Source: Rhodoplanes sp. Z2-YC6860
GTDB taxonomy: Bacteria > Pseudomonadota > Alphaproteobacteria > Rhizobiales > Xanthobacteraceae
DNA: 64,000 nucleotides
Assembly (NCBI RefSeq): GCF_001579845.1
Contig: NZ_CP007440.1
Span: forward strand, 3,928,029-3,992,028
Direction of reading: 5' to 3'
A model generated the notes under the pieces. That model saw only the letters and a list, made by a program, of their open reading frames with translations. It was not told the origin of the DNA and did no database searches. The position numbers were made by a program, and so were the translations under genes. This document shows, in pieces, positions 52,581 through 63,523 of this stretch. How positions within the stretch are numbered: the stretch's first letter is position 1; each line of letters starts with the position of its first letter.

Positions 52581-53984
52581 ATGTGGCGAACTAGCGTCGG
52601 GGCGGGAGTTGTTGGGGTGGCGGCGTTGGCGCTGGCAGTTGGGCCGGCCTCAGGCGACACCATCCGCTGGGCGCTGACCCAGGCCTATATCAACAATCCG
52701 AACATCAACGCGCAGCGCGCGGCCGTTCGCGCGACGGACGAAGGTGTTCCCAAGGCGCTGTCCGGTTATCGGCCCCGCATCAGCCTGTCGGCTGCGGCCG
52801 GCGAAGCGTTTCTCGATTCCACCGCTCGCGTGCAAGGCGTGACCGGACCCAACTATCCGCGGACGATTGGCAACAACGCCATCCAGACCTATGGCGCCAC
52901 CTATTCGCAGACACTGCTGAACGGCAACCAGACGGCGAACCAGACGCGGCAAGCCGAGCAGCAGGTTTCGGCGGCGCGCGAGACGCTGCGCAACACCGAA
53001 CAGACGATTTTGCTGCAGGCGGCCACCGCCTACATGAACCTGATCCGTGACGCCGCGACGCTGAGCCTGCAGCGCAGCAACGTCGAAGTGCTTCAGGAGC
53101 AGCTCCGCCAGACCCGCGACCGCTACGACGTCGGCGAGGTGACGCGCACTGACGTCGCCCAGGCTGAATCGCGTTTGGCCCAAGCGCGCGCCACGATGTT
53201 GCAGGCGGAGTCGAATTACACGAGTTCGCGTTCGACCTATCGCCAGGTCATCGGCGTCGAGCCGGGACGACTCGATCCGGCAAGCCCGGTCGACCGGCTG
53301 TCGCCGGCCAAGCTCGAGCAGGGCATCGTGATGGCCCGGTCGCAGCACCCTGCGGTGACGACCTCGATGTTCAACGTCGATTCCGCTGTGTTCGCGGTCA
53401 AGGTGGCCGAGGCTTCGCTCTATCCGACGCTGACCGCGGTCGGGTCGGTTCAGAAGTCGTACGGTTCGACCTCGGTGCTGTCGAACCTCGAAACCTTCTC
53501 CGCCATCGGGCAGGCGCAGCTCAACGTGCCGATCTATCAGGGTGGCACTGAGTACGCGAACATTCGCCAGGCCAAGGAGCTGCTGCAGCAGCAACGCGTC
53601 AACCTCGACAACCAGCGCGACATTCAGCAGCAGAACCTGGTGCAGACCTGGGGCGCGCTGGACGCCGCCAAGGCCGCGGTGCTGGCGAACCAGACCGCGG
53701 TGAACGCCGCCGAGATCGCGCTCAACGGCGTGCGCGAAGAGGCCCGCGTTGGCCAGCGCACCACGCTCGACGTGCTCAACGCTCAGCAGGAGCTGGTGAA
53801 TGCGCGTGTGGCTCTCGTCAGCGCGCAGCGCGATCGCGTGGTGAATTCTTACGGTGTGCTCGCGGCCGTCGGCGGGCTTTCGCCGCAAACGCTGCGCCTC
53901 GACGTGCCGATCTACGATCCGGTCGTGCACTACCATCAGGTCCGCGACACCTGGGCCGGCGTGCGTACGCCTGACGGCAAGTAA
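52581..53984 (+). CDS. tolC: TolC-family outer-membrane channel protein
   Basis: This is a protein of about 467 residues with a signal peptide (SVGAGVVGVAALALAVGPASG). Two repeats follow, each with long coiled helices, for example AATAYMNLIRDAATLSLQRS and TYRQVIGVEPG in repeat one and NVPIYQGGTEYANIRQAKEL in repeat two. It forms the trimeric exit duct for type I secretion or RND pumps. ATG 52581 was preferred to TTG 52533 because the signal peptide begins there. It could serve the RND pump found elsewhere in the window. Confidence 0.93.
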   Translation: MWRTSVGAGVVGVAALALAVGPASGDTIRWALTQAYINNPNINAQRAAVRATDEGVPKALSGYRPRISLSAAAGEAFLDSTARVQGVTGPNYPRTIGNNAIQTYGATYSQTLLNGNQTANQTRQAEQQVSAARETLRNTEQTILLQAATAYMNLIRDAATLSLQRSNVEVLQEQLRQTRDRYDVGEVTRTDVAQAESRLAQARATMLQAESNYTSSRSTYRQVIGVEPGRLDPASPVDRLSPAKLEQGIVMARSQHPAVTTSMFNVDSAVFAVKVAEASLYPTLTAVGSVQKSYGSTSVLSNLETFSAIGQAQLNVPIYQGGTEYANIRQAKELLQQQRVNLDNQRDIQQQNLVQTWGALDAAKAAVLANQTAVNAAEIALNGVREEARVGQRTTLDVLNAQQELVNARVALVSAQRDRVVNSYGVLAAVGGLSPQTLRLDVPIYDPVVHYHQVRDTWAGVRTPDGK

Positions 53985-54174
53985 GCGCACGCTTCTCTGC
54001 AGCCTCACGTGCATCGGCGATTCGTCCACAAACAACGATCGCACTTGCCCGATCGGCTGCCACAGTTGAGCCGTTCCGTGCCAATATCGCAGTAAGGCAG
54101 TGATTCGCCGCATGTCCGCCTTGGTGCCGGCATCGTGCGGCGGGCACGGGGAATTCGTTGCGGGGAAATGAACA

Positions 54175-54807
54175 ATGAATCAACCGGCGAAGGCGCAAGA
54201 GCCGTCGATGGAGGAGATTCTTGCCTCCATCCGCCGCATCATCGCTGACGACGATTCCAAGCCGGCGCCGCGGCCCCAGGCAGCGGCAGCGCCCAAGCCT
54301 GCGGCGCCGCCACCCCGGCCGGTGCAGCCGCCGCCCAAGGTGATGATGCCGCCGCCCGAGCCGGTGCCGCAGCACGATCTGATGGCGCGGATGGAGCCAC
54401 CATCTCCGGAACCGCAGGACATTCTCGATCTCACCGAGCAGATGGCCGATATCGCGGCGGAATCGCCGAGCTTCCAAACGATCGATGGCCAGTCGGACGT
54501 GGTCTTCGCCGACCCTCAGCCGGAGCCGCCTGCGCCGCCGCCGCGTCCGGCTCAAGCGCCGCCGCAATCCTACGCGCCGCCGCCGCGTTCCGCAGACCAG
54601 TTGTTGTCATCGTCCACGACGGCCGCGGTCGATTCCGCTTTCAATACGCTGGCGCAGACCGTGCTGGTGCAGAACGCCCGCACTCTTGAAGATCTGGTGC
54701 GCGAGATGCTGCGGCCGATGTTGAAGTCATGGCTCGACGACAATCTGCCGGGCATGGTCGAACGGATCGTCAAGGCCGAGATCGAGCGCGTCGCGCGCGG
54801 CCGCTGA
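54175..54807 (+). CDS. popZ: PopZ (DUF2497) cell-pole organizing protein
   Basis: This is a 210-residue protein with the two conserved ends of PopZ: N-terminal EPSMEEILASIRRIIADDDS, the partner-binding helix, and C-terminal ARTLEDLVREMLRPMLKSWL plus NLPGMVERIVKAEIERV, the oligomerisation helices. The middle is a long Pro/Ala/Gln-rich disordered linker, as in Caulobacter, where PopZ forms a polar matrix that anchors ParB/parS. A GGGGAAA precedes ATG. It lies between tolC and valS. Confidence 0.9.
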   Translation: MNQPAKAQEPSMEEILASIRRIIADDDSKPAPRPQAAAAPKPAAPPPRPVQPPPKVMMPPPEPVPQHDLMARMEPPSPEPQDILDLTEQMADIAAESPSFQTIDGQSDVVFADPQPEPPAPPPRPAQAPPQSYAPPPRSADQLLSSSTTAAVDSAFNTLAQTVLVQNARTLEDLVREMLRPMLKSWLDDNLPGMVERIVKAEIERVARGR

Positions 54808-54818
54808 AATCTTCTGGT

Positions 54819-56045
54819 TCAGATCGCGCGGCGCTTCAGCTGCGCGGTGAAGAAGAACGCCAACGCCGGCAGCGCCAAAGCCGCGACAACGAAGATCGGC
54901 GGCGCGCCGAAGCGATCCATCACCGGTGCTCCCAGCGCCACGCCGAGTGTCTGACCGAGAAAATACATCGATGCGAACAGCGTAACGCCGGTGCCGCGGG
55001 CCTGCGGTACCATTTGCGTCGCCTCGGTCTGCAGCGTGTTGTGCAGCATGTAGAAGCCGAGCCCCAGCCCGAGCGTCGCGAGCGGCGCGAAGTACCAGAC
55101 CGGCTGAACCGCGAGCGTCAGAAACGCGAGCCCGAGCACGATGCCGCCGGTCTTGGCGATGCCGGTCTGGCCGAGCCTCCTCATCATGGGCTTCACCGTG
55201 GCGGCATAGATCAGCCCGCCGAGCGCGAAGATGCCGATGATGACGCCAACGCCTGCGAAACTCACACCGAAGCGCAGATGCAGGTCTGCGCCGATGTAAG
55301 AGAACACACCCTGGAAGAACGTGCCCTCGAGGCCGACCGATAGCAGCATGATGCGCGCCCACGGCGTCCCGAGCACGATCCGGTAGCTCTCGATCATGCC
55401 GCGGCGCTCCTGCATGCCCGACGCGGGGCGCGTGATCGGATTGGAAAAGAGCTGCCAGGTCAGCGCGGCGGCGGCCGCCGCCAGCATCGCGGCGAGCGCA
55501 AAGAAGGTGACGCGCCAGCCGAAATAGTCGCCGATCACGCCGCCTGCGGCTTGCCCGAACAACTGACCGAGCACCTGGCCCGCCAGGAACCGGCCGAGCA
55601 CCTGTTGGCGCTGATCGTAAGGCACCACGTCGCCGATATAGGCCAGGCTGATCGGCAGGATCCAGGCGACCGTAAGACCCGAGAAGAAGCGGGCGAGGGT
55701 GAGGCCGTCGAGCGAGCGGGCCAGTCCGCAGGCCGCGACCGTCAGCGCCGACAGCCCGCAGGCCACAGCCACCGTGCGGTATTTGCCGAAGCGGTCGGCG
55801 ATCGGCCCGGTGATGAACTGGGTCGTGCCATGGGTCAGCGCATAGGCGGTGATCACGATCGAGGCGACGCCGACCGTGACGGCGAAATCGGTGGCGATCT
55901 GCGGCAGAAGCGTGTCGGCGCTGCGGACCAACGCCTGGCTCGCAAAGCTCGCCACGGCGAGCGACAGGATGGCCGCCATCGGATTGCCGGGGCGGGGCGC
56001 TGCGGGTGGCGGCGGGGTGGGTGAGGTGGTTGACGTTGACAGCAT
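54819..56045 (-). CDS. Major facilitator superfamily transporter
   Basis: This is a 408-residue membrane protein with about twelve hydrophobic helices. The MFS loop 2-3 motif is GPIADRFGKYRTVAVACG, and loop 8-9 has KPMMRRLGQTGIAK. A Pro/Thr-rich cytosolic tail (STSTTSPTPPPPAAP) precedes helix 1. The layout resembles AraJ/YnfM-type drug or sugar exporters. The frame remains open far upstream, antisense to valS; the start was set at ATG 56045 just before the coding signal, with ATG 55979 as an alternative. Neither has a clear Shine-Dalgarno. Divergent from valS. Confidence 0.87.
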   Translation of the reverse strand: MLSTSTTSPTPPPPAAPRPGNPMAAILSLAVASFASQALVRSADTLLPQIATDFAVTVGVASIVITAYALTHGTTQFITGPIADRFGKYRTVAVACGLSALTVAACGLARSLDGLTLARFFSGLTVAWILPISLAYIGDVVPYDQRQQVLGRFLAGQVLGQLFGQAAGGVIGDYFGWRVTFFALAAMLAAAAAALTWQLFSNPITRPASGMQERRGMIESYRIVLGTPWARIMLLSVGLEGTFFQGVFSYIGADLHLRFGVSFAGVGVIIGIFALGGLIYAATVKPMMRRLGQTGIAKTGGIVLGLAFLTLAVQPVWYFAPLATLGLGLGFYMLHNTLQTEATQMVPQARGTGVTLFASMYFLGQTLGVALGAPVMDRFGAPPIFVVAALALPALAFFFTAQLKRRAI

Positions 56046-56120
56046 CGGGGGTGGCGGGCTTTCTACCGCGCCACCAGATTCAATGCCAATTGACCCTATA
56101 GATTCGTCAGTAAAATCGCG

Positions 56121-58889
56121 ATGATCGACAAGACTTACCTGCCGTCCGAGGTTGAAGGCCGCATTTATGCCGCCTGGGAGAACGCGCAGGCGTTCCGGGC
56201 CGGCCGGCCTGAGCGGAAATCCGCCGCGCCCTACAGCATCGTGATCCCGCCGCCGAACGTGACGGGCTCGCTGCACATGGGTCACGCGCTCAACAACACG
56301 CTGCAGGACATCCTGGCGCGGTTCGAGCGCATGCGCGGCAAGGATGTGCTGTGGCAGCCCGGCACCGATCACGCCGGCATCGCGACGCAGATGGTGGTCG
56401 AGCGGCAATTGATGGAGCGCCAGGAGCCGGGCCGCCGCGACATGGGCCGGCAGAAGTTCCTGGAGCGGGTCTGGGCCTGGAAGGCGGAGTCCGGCGGCAC
56501 CATCGTCAACCAGCTCAAGCGGCTCGGCGCGTCCTGCGACTGGTCGCGCGAGCGCTTCACCATGGACGAAGGCCTGTCCAAGGCCGTGCTCAAGGTGTTC
56601 GTCACGCTCTACAACGAGGGCCTGATCTACAAGGACAAGCGGCTGGTCAACTGGGACCCGAAGCTGCTCACGGCGATCTCCGATCTCGAGGTGCAGCAGG
56701 TCGAGATCAAGGGCCACCTCTGGCACATCAAGTATCCGATCGAAGGCACCGATGAGCAGATCATCGTTGCCACCACGCGGCCCGAGACCATGCTGGGGGA
56801 CACCGCGGTCGCGGTGCATCCGGACAACGAGCGGCTGAAGCACCTGATCGGCAAGACCGCGGTGCTGCCGCTGGTCGGCCGGCGGATTACCATCGTCGGC
56901 GACGACTACGCCGATCCGGAGAAGGGCACCGGCGCGGTGAAGATCACGCCGGCGCACGACTTCAACGACTTCGAGGTCGGCAAGCGGCACAACCTGCCGC
57001 AGGTCAGCGTGCTCGACATCGAAGGCAAGATGGCGCTTGCGGACAACGAGGCGTTTCTGGACGGCGTGCCGTCGACGCCCGCGCTCGACGAGACCATGAA
57101 GCTTCATGGCGTCGATCGCTTCAAGGCGCGCAAGCTGATCGTCGAGCGGCTGGAGACGGCCGGCTTCCTCGACAAGATCGAGCCGCATACGCACATGGTG
57201 CCGCACGGCGACCGCTCCAACGTGGTGATCGAGCCGTTCCTGACCGACCAGTGGTACGTCAACGCCAAGGCGCTGGCCGTCGAAGCCACGGCCGCCGTGC
57301 GCGATGGCCGCACGACGTTCGTGCCGAAGAACTGGGAGAAGACCTATTTCGACTGGATGGAGAACATCCAGCCGTGGTGCATCTCGCGTCAGCTCTGGTG
57401 GGGGCATCAGATCCCGGCGTGGTACGGCCAGGACGGCAAGGTGTTCGTCGCCGAGACCGAAGAGGAAGCGGTGTCGCGGGCGCTGGCCTACTATCAGGAG
57501 ACCGGCGCGATCACGGCGCACGATGCGCGCGAAATGGCGGTCCATCCCGAGAAGCGCGCGCCGTTCCTGACTCGCGACGAGGACGTGCTCGACACCTGGT
57601 TCTCGTCGGCGCTGTGGCCGTTCTCCACGTTGGGATGGCCCGACGAGACGCCGGAGCTTGAGCGCTTCTATCCGACCTCGGCGCTGGTGACCGGTTTCGA
57701 CATCATCTTCTTCTGGGTCGCCCGCATGATGATGATGGGACTGCACTTCAAGAAAGAGGTGCCGTTCAAGGACGTCTACATCCACGCCCTCGTCCGCGAC
57801 GAGAAGGGCGCCAAGATGTCGAAGTCCAAGGGCAACGTCATCGATCCGCTGGCGCTGATCGACGAGTACGGCGCCGATGCGCTGCGCTTCACGCTCGCCG
57901 CCATGGCGGCGCAAGGCCGCGACATCAAGCTCTCGACCCAGCGCGTCGAAGGCTATCGCAACTTCGCGACCAAGCTCTGGAATGCGGCGCGCTTCGTCGA
58001 GTTCAACGGCGCCGGCCGCGTCGCGGGCTTCGATCCGAAGTCGGTGAAAGAAACGCTGAACCGCTGGATTGCCCACGAGACCGCGAAGGCCACTCGCGAG
58101 ATCAGCGAAGCGATCGAAGCCTACAAGTTCAACGAGGCGGCGGGCGCGGCCTATCGCTTCGTCTGGAACGTTTACTGCGACTGGTATGTGGAGCTGTCGA
58201 AACCCTTGCTGACGGGCCCTGACGGTGCGGCCAAGGACGAGACTCGCGCGACGGCCGCCTGGGCGCTCGACGAGATATTGAAGCTGCTGCATCCGTTCAT
58301 GCCGTTCATCACCGAGGAACTCTGGCGCGTCACCGCCGAGACGGGGCCTGCGCGCGACACGCCGCTGGTGCTGGCGTCGTGGCCCGCGCTCGAAGGCCTC
58401 GACAACGCCGAGGCCGAAGCCGAGATCGGCTGGTTCATCGATCTCGTCACGTCGATCCGCTCGGTGCGCGTGGAAATGAACATTCCGGCCTCGACGGCGA
58501 TCCCGGTGGTGCTCGCCCGCGCCTCCGCCGAAACGAAAGCCCGTGCCGAGCGCTGGGCGGAGTTCGCCAAGCGGCTCGCTCGCGTCGCCGACATCAGCTT
58601 TGCCGATACGCCGCCGCAGGGCTCGGTGCAGCTTCTGATCCGCGGCGACGTCGCGGCGCTGCCGCTCAAGGGTGTGATCGACTTCTCAGCCGAGCGCGCC
58701 CGGCTGCAGAAGGAGATGCAGAAGGCCGAAGCCGACATCCAGCACGTCGATCGCAAGCTCAACAATCCGAAGTTCGTCGCCAACGCCGACGAAGAGGTCG
58801 TCGAGGGCGAGCGCGAGAAGCGCGAAGAGGCCGTGGGCCGCCGCCAGAAAATCATCGAGGCGCTGGAACGGCTGCAAAGCGCGACCTGA
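56121..58889 (+). CDS. valS: Valyl-tRNA synthetase
   Basis: This is a 922-residue class I synthetase that charges tRNA-Val. HIGH is in PPPNVTGSLHMGHAL near residue 45 and KMSKS in GAKMSKSKGNVIDPLALI near residue 560. The CP1 editing domain (ATTRPETMLGDTAVAVHP) is intact. The C-terminal coiled arm (KEMQKAEADIQHVDRKLNN) is present. The gene is separated from the MFS gene by 75 bases, which must hold both promoters. Confidence 0.97.
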   Translation: MIDKTYLPSEVEGRIYAAWENAQAFRAGRPERKSAAPYSIVIPPPNVTGSLHMGHALNNTLQDILARFERMRGKDVLWQPGTDHAGIATQMVVERQLMERQEPGRRDMGRQKFLERVWAWKAESGGTIVNQLKRLGASCDWSRERFTMDEGLSKAVLKVFVTLYNEGLIYKDKRLVNWDPKLLTAISDLEVQQVEIKGHLWHIKYPIEGTDEQIIVATTRPETMLGDTAVAVHPDNERLKHLIGKTAVLPLVGRRITIVGDDYADPEKGTGAVKITPAHDFNDFEVGKRHNLPQVSVLDIEGKMALADNEAFLDGVPSTPALDETMKLHGVDRFKARKLIVERLETAGFLDKIEPHTHMVPHGDRSNVVIEPFLTDQWYVNAKALAVEATAAVRDGRTTFVPKNWEKTYFDWMENIQPWCISRQLWWGHQIPAWYGQDGKVFVAETEEEAVSRALAYYQETGAITAHDAREMAVHPEKRAPFLTRDEDVLDTWFSSALWPFSTLGWPDETPELERFYPTSALVTGFDIIFFWVARMMMMGLHFKKEVPFKDVYIHALVRDEKGAKMSKSKGNVIDPLALIDEYGADALRFTLAAMAAQGRDIKLSTQRVEGYRNFATKLWNAARFVEFNGAGRVAGFDPKSVKETLNRWIAHETAKATREISEAIEAYKFNEAAGAAYRFVWNVYCDWYVELSKPLLTGPDGAAKDETRATAAWALDEILKLLHPFMPFITEELWRVTAETGPARDTPLVLASWPALEGLDNAEAEAEIGWFIDLVTSIRSVRVEMNIPASTAIPVVLARASAETKARAERWAEFAKRLARVADISFADTPPQGSVQLLIRGDVAALPLKGVIDFSAERARLQKEMQKAEADIQHVDRKLNNPKFVANADEEVVEGEREKREEAVGRRQKIIEALERLQSAT

Positions 58890-58897
58890 GCCCCGAG

Positions 58898-59761
58898 GTG
58901 AGCGAGCGACGGCCATTCCAGGAGCGGGTGATCGGAGCGATCATCCGCAGGCCGTATCATGATGAAACCGGCCACAAGGGTCCGTTCGGCCGTTTCGCCC
59001 ATGCCCAGCCGCATGTGGTGCGCCGCTACGAGCTGACGTTGCCGGGCTGGCCGCGCTTCGCACGGCCGTTGCGGATCGCGTTCCTGTCCGACTTTCATGT
59101 CGGTTCGCACACCGGCGATCTCGCGCGGCTTGCAGCCATTGCCAAGGAGGCTGAGGCCTATTCGCCGGATCTGGTGCTCTACGGCGGCGATTACATGAAC
59201 ATGCATCTGCTCGGCCGCGGTCGTGTGCCGCCGCGCAGCATCGCATCCGTGTTGTCGCGGCTCACCGGCCGCTGCGGTCGCTTCGCCGTGCTCGGCAACC
59301 ACGATTACATCTACGGCAGGCTTGAAGTCGATCGGGCGCTGCGCGCGGCCGGCATCGTGGTGATCGAGCATGGCCAGCAGGCGTTCACCTACGAACAGCA
59401 CAGCATCGACGTGGTCGGCGTCCCCGACGCGCATGTGCAATGGCAGGCCGCGAAGGGATTCCTCGCGGGTCTCCCGCGCAACAAGCCAGCGATCATCCTT
59501 ACCCACGATCCGGCGCGGTTTGCCGAAATGCCCGATGGGCCGTTCCTGACGCTCGCCGGCCACACCCACGGCGGTCAGATCAAATTCCCGGTGCTGGGCG
59601 TGCTCATGAACGCGAGCCGCGCGCCGCTGCGCTGGAGTCACGGCCATGTGGCCGAGGGTGGCCGGCATCTGATCGTGACCGCGGGGCTCGGCACCAGCAC
59701 CGTGCCGCTGCGGATCGGCGTGCCGCCGGAATACGCCATCATCGACGTGACCGGGCCATGA
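58898..59761 (+). CDS. Metallophosphoesterase (YkuE/YaeI-like)
   Basis: This is a protein of about 287 residues with all calcineurin-type motifs: DxH in FLSDFHVGSH, GD in VLYGGDYMN, GNHD in VLGNHDYIY, His in ILTHDPARF and GHTHGGQI. The family includes lipid A or UDP-diacylglucosamine phosphoesterases; the substrate is unknown. GTG 58898 follows CCGAGG closely, and GTG 58928 with AGGAG upstream is a good alternative. It starts eight bases after the valS stop and overlaps the next gene (ATGA). Confidence 0.9.
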   Translation: MSERRPFQERVIGAIIRRPYHDETGHKGPFGRFAHAQPHVVRRYELTLPGWPRFARPLRIAFLSDFHVGSHTGDLARLAAIAKEAEAYSPDLVLYGGDYMNMHLLGRGRVPPRSIASVLSRLTGRCGRFAVLGNHDYIYGRLEVDRALRAAGIVVIEHGQQAFTYEQHSIDVVGVPDAHVQWQAAKGFLAGLPRNKPAIILTHDPARFAEMPDGPFLTLAGHTHGGQIKFPVLGVLMNASRAPLRWSHGHVAEGGRHLIVTAGLGTSTVPLRIGVPPEYAIIDVTGP

Positions 59762-60480
59762 AATGGCGGATCGCCGGCTGGGCGGTCGCCGCCATCGTCG
59801 CATTCGTCGTTGCGTTGACTGTGCTGACGGCCCGTCCGGCCGACCCAGCGCTATGGCCGCCCGCTGCAGGCGCGCCGAACATCGAGATCGATGTGGTGAG
59901 CCACGGCTATCACTCAGGCTTGGTCATCGCTCGTGCCGCCATAGCGGAGGCAGCAGAGCGCAGCGGCGACGTGGCTCTCACCGCGGTGGCGCAGCGCTTT
60001 GCAAACTATCAATGGCTCGAGATCGGCTGGGGTGACGAAGGCTTTTACCGCAGCGTTCCGGACGTCACCTCGCTGACCGTCCGTCTCGCGCTGCGCGCGC
60101 TGTTTGCGCCGGGCAATGCGTCGGTCGTTCATGTGGTGGGTTTGAGCCTTCCGGCGCGTGAGACATTTCCGAATGCCGACATCATCCGCATCCCGCTATC
60201 GGATGAAGGCTTTGTGCGAATACTCATGGGCCTCGATGCAAGCTTCGGACGCGATCCGAACGGTGCGCCACTCGAGCCGCTTGGGCCCGGACTCTACGGG
60301 CCAAGCCTGTTCTATCGCGGCATTGGTGCATTTCACGCGTTTAATGTGTGCAATCATTGGGTCGCGCGATTGCTCTCGGGGGCGGGCTTGCCGACCGCGC
60401 CGGTGCTGGCGACCCTGCCGCTGGGCCTGTTCCTCGACTTGAAATGGCGGGCGGGGCTCGTTCCTTTGCCGAAGCCGTGA
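59758..60480 (+). CDS. DUF2459 (TIGR02117-type) membrane-anchored protein
   Basis: This is a 240-residue protein with one N-terminal membrane helix (IAGWAVAAIVAFVVALTVLT). The periplasmic domain has VVSHGYHSGLVIARA, WLEIGWGDEGFYRSVPD and HAFNVCNHWVARLLSGAGLP. The conserved His, Asp and Cys residues suggest a papain-like or NlpC-like catalytic site, which is inference. The ATG overlaps the metallophosphoesterase stop, so the two are coupled. Confidence 0.82.
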   Translation: MKWRIAGWAVAAIVAFVVALTVLTARPADPALWPPAAGAPNIEIDVVSHGYHSGLVIARAAIAEAAERSGDVALTAVAQRFANYQWLEIGWGDEGFYRSVPDVTSLTVRLALRALFAPGNASVVHVVGLSLPARETFPNADIIRIPLSDEGFVRILMGLDASFGRDPNGAPLEPLGPGLYGPSLFYRGIGAFHAFNVCNHWVARLLSGAGLPTAPVLATLPLGLFLDLKWRAGLVPLPKP

Positions 60481-60511
60481 TTTGATTGGCGGACAGGAGC
60501 GGGAGGCACGC

Positions 60512-60928
60512 ATGTCCGACGAACAGCAAAACGTCACTCTCTTGAAACAGGCCTACAAGACCTGGAACGACACGAAAGGTGGCAGCGTCGACGAGTGGAT
60601 GAAGATCTGCGCCGACAACATCAAGTTCGGCTCGCTGGCCCAGGGGCCTTCCGGAGCCGAATATCTCACCGATTACAGCCATCGTGACGCGCTGAAAGAG
60701 TACTTCGGCGGGCTCGCGCGCGACTGGCAAATGATCGAGTACGTCGACGAGAGCATCGTCGCGCAGGGCGATCGCGCGGTCGTCCTGGGCCGCTGCTCCT
60801 GGCGCTACAAAAAAACCGGAAAGGTTGTTGAAACCAAAATCGCCGCGTCGTGGCGCTTCGCCAACGGCAAGGCGGTGGAGTATTTTGAGTTTTACGACAC
60901 CGCGGGCGTGCTTGCCGCGATGGCGTAA
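60512..60928 (+). CDS. SnoaL/NTF2-like protein
   Basis: This is a 138-residue NTF2-fold protein: NVTLLKQAYKTWNDTKGGSV, KFGSLAQGPSGAEYL, SWRFANGKAVEYFEFYDTAG. This matches the SnoaL-type ketosteroid-isomerase-like branch with unknown ligand. GGGAGG lies before ATG 60512. It follows the DUF2459 gene by 31 bases and precedes the SDR by 17, so all may be one operon. Confidence 0.82.
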   Translation: MSDEQQNVTLLKQAYKTWNDTKGGSVDEWMKICADNIKFGSLAQGPSGAEYLTDYSHRDALKEYFGGLARDWQMIEYVDESIVAQGDRAVVLGRCSWRYKKTGKVVETKIAASWRFANGKAVEYFEFYDTAGVLAAMA

Positions 60929-60945
60929 CAGCCGGGTGGAATGCG

Positions 60946-61659
60946 ATGAAGGTTTTTCTGGCGGGTGCGACCGGCGTGATCGGCCGGCCGCTGATCGGAC
61001 TGCTGCGGAACGCAGGACATGCCGTCACCGGCACGACGCGGTCGGCTGCCAAGATTCCCGAGATCGAAAAGCTTGGTGCGGTCGGCGTCGCGGTGGATGC
61101 CTTCGATGCTGAAGGGCTGAAGCGCGCCGTTGCTGCAGCCAAGCCTGACGTGGTGATCCATCAGTTGACGGACCTGCCGGATGTCAGCGATCCGGCGCAG
61201 ATGGCGGTGGTGCGCGAGAAGAATGCACGGCTTCGTGTCGATGGCACGAGGAACCTGATGGCGGCGGCCTTTGCGGCGGGTGTCCGGCGGGTGATCGCGC
61301 AGAGCATCGCCTTCATCTACGCGCCGGGCGAGGGGCCCCGGAAGGAGACCGATCCGCTCGATTCAAGCGAAGCCCAGCGCGCCAGCATCGATGGCGTGAA
61401 GGCTCTGGAACATGCGGTCCTCAGCACGCCCGGCATCGATGGCATCGTGCTGCGTTATGGCCGGCTCTATGGTCCCGGTACCTGGTTCGACAAGCCCGGC
61501 AGCGCCGGCTCGCTGACCACCGGCGCGGCGGCGCAGGCCGCGCTGCTCGCGCTCACCCGGGGGGCACCCGGCGTCTACAACATCGCCGAGGATGACGGCG
61601 CGTTTTCGGTCGAGAGGGCCCGGCGGGAGCTGGGATTCGATCCGTTTTTCCGGCTGTAG
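60946..61659 (+). CDS. Atypical NAD-dependent epimerase/dehydratase (SDR) family protein
   Basis: This is a 237-residue protein with a Rossmann motif VFLAGATGVIGRPL. RVDGTRNLMAAAFAAGVRRV and LRYGRLYGPGTWF follow. In the catalytic region (ASIDGVKALEHAVL) the usual YxxxK tyrosine is absent, placing it among the atypical SDRs. The C-terminus GVYNIAEDDGAF and RRELGFDPFFRL is family-like. It is shorter than most relatives (about 300). The function is unknown. Confidence 0.82.
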   Translation: MKVFLAGATGVIGRPLIGLLRNAGHAVTGTTRSAAKIPEIEKLGAVGVAVDAFDAEGLKRAVAAAKPDVVIHQLTDLPDVSDPAQMAVVREKNARLRVDGTRNLMAAAFAAGVRRVIAQSIAFIYAPGEGPRKETDPLDSSEAQRASIDGVKALEHAVLSTPGIDGIVLRYGRLYGPGTWFDKPGSAGSLTTGAAAQAALLALTRGAPGVYNIAEDDGAFSVERARRELGFDPFFRL

Positions 61660-61665
61660 CCACAC

Positions 61666-61814
61666 GTGTCCCGGACGCGGTGCAGCGCGTAACGAAGTGA
61701 AGCGGTGCGCCGCTGATCCGGGACCCCGGTTGCTATCCCGGAAAGAAAGAAACCGGGGTCCCGGGTCAGCATCGCACCACTCGCTCTGCTCGCGCTGCGA
61801 TGCGCCCGGGACAC
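61666..61814. repeat. Large imperfect palindromic intergenic repeat
   Basis: Outer arms TGTCCCGG (61667-61674) and CCGGGACA (61806-61813) flank a largely complementary element of about 149 bases. The inner arms 61715-61731 and 61751-61767 pair with one mismatch around a 19-base loop. The element fills the gap between the SDR and prfC. It resembles palindromic repeats dispersed in Bradyrhizobium-type genomes (memory-based) and could act as a terminator in both directions. Confidence 0.8.
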
Positions 61815-61863
61815 AAGCTGCACGAGCCTTGAATTGAGCCCCTGACTCTGTAAATACGCCCCC

Positions 61864-63498
<1,635 letters not shown>

Positions 63499-63523
63499 GC
63501 CGAGCGAGGTCAGGTTCGGCCTG

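Noticed and set aside
56046-58292. Upstream extension of the MFS frame, antisense to valS
   Set aside because: It would give an 1157-residue protein, but the extra 749 residues are a shadow of valS and carry no MFS signal.
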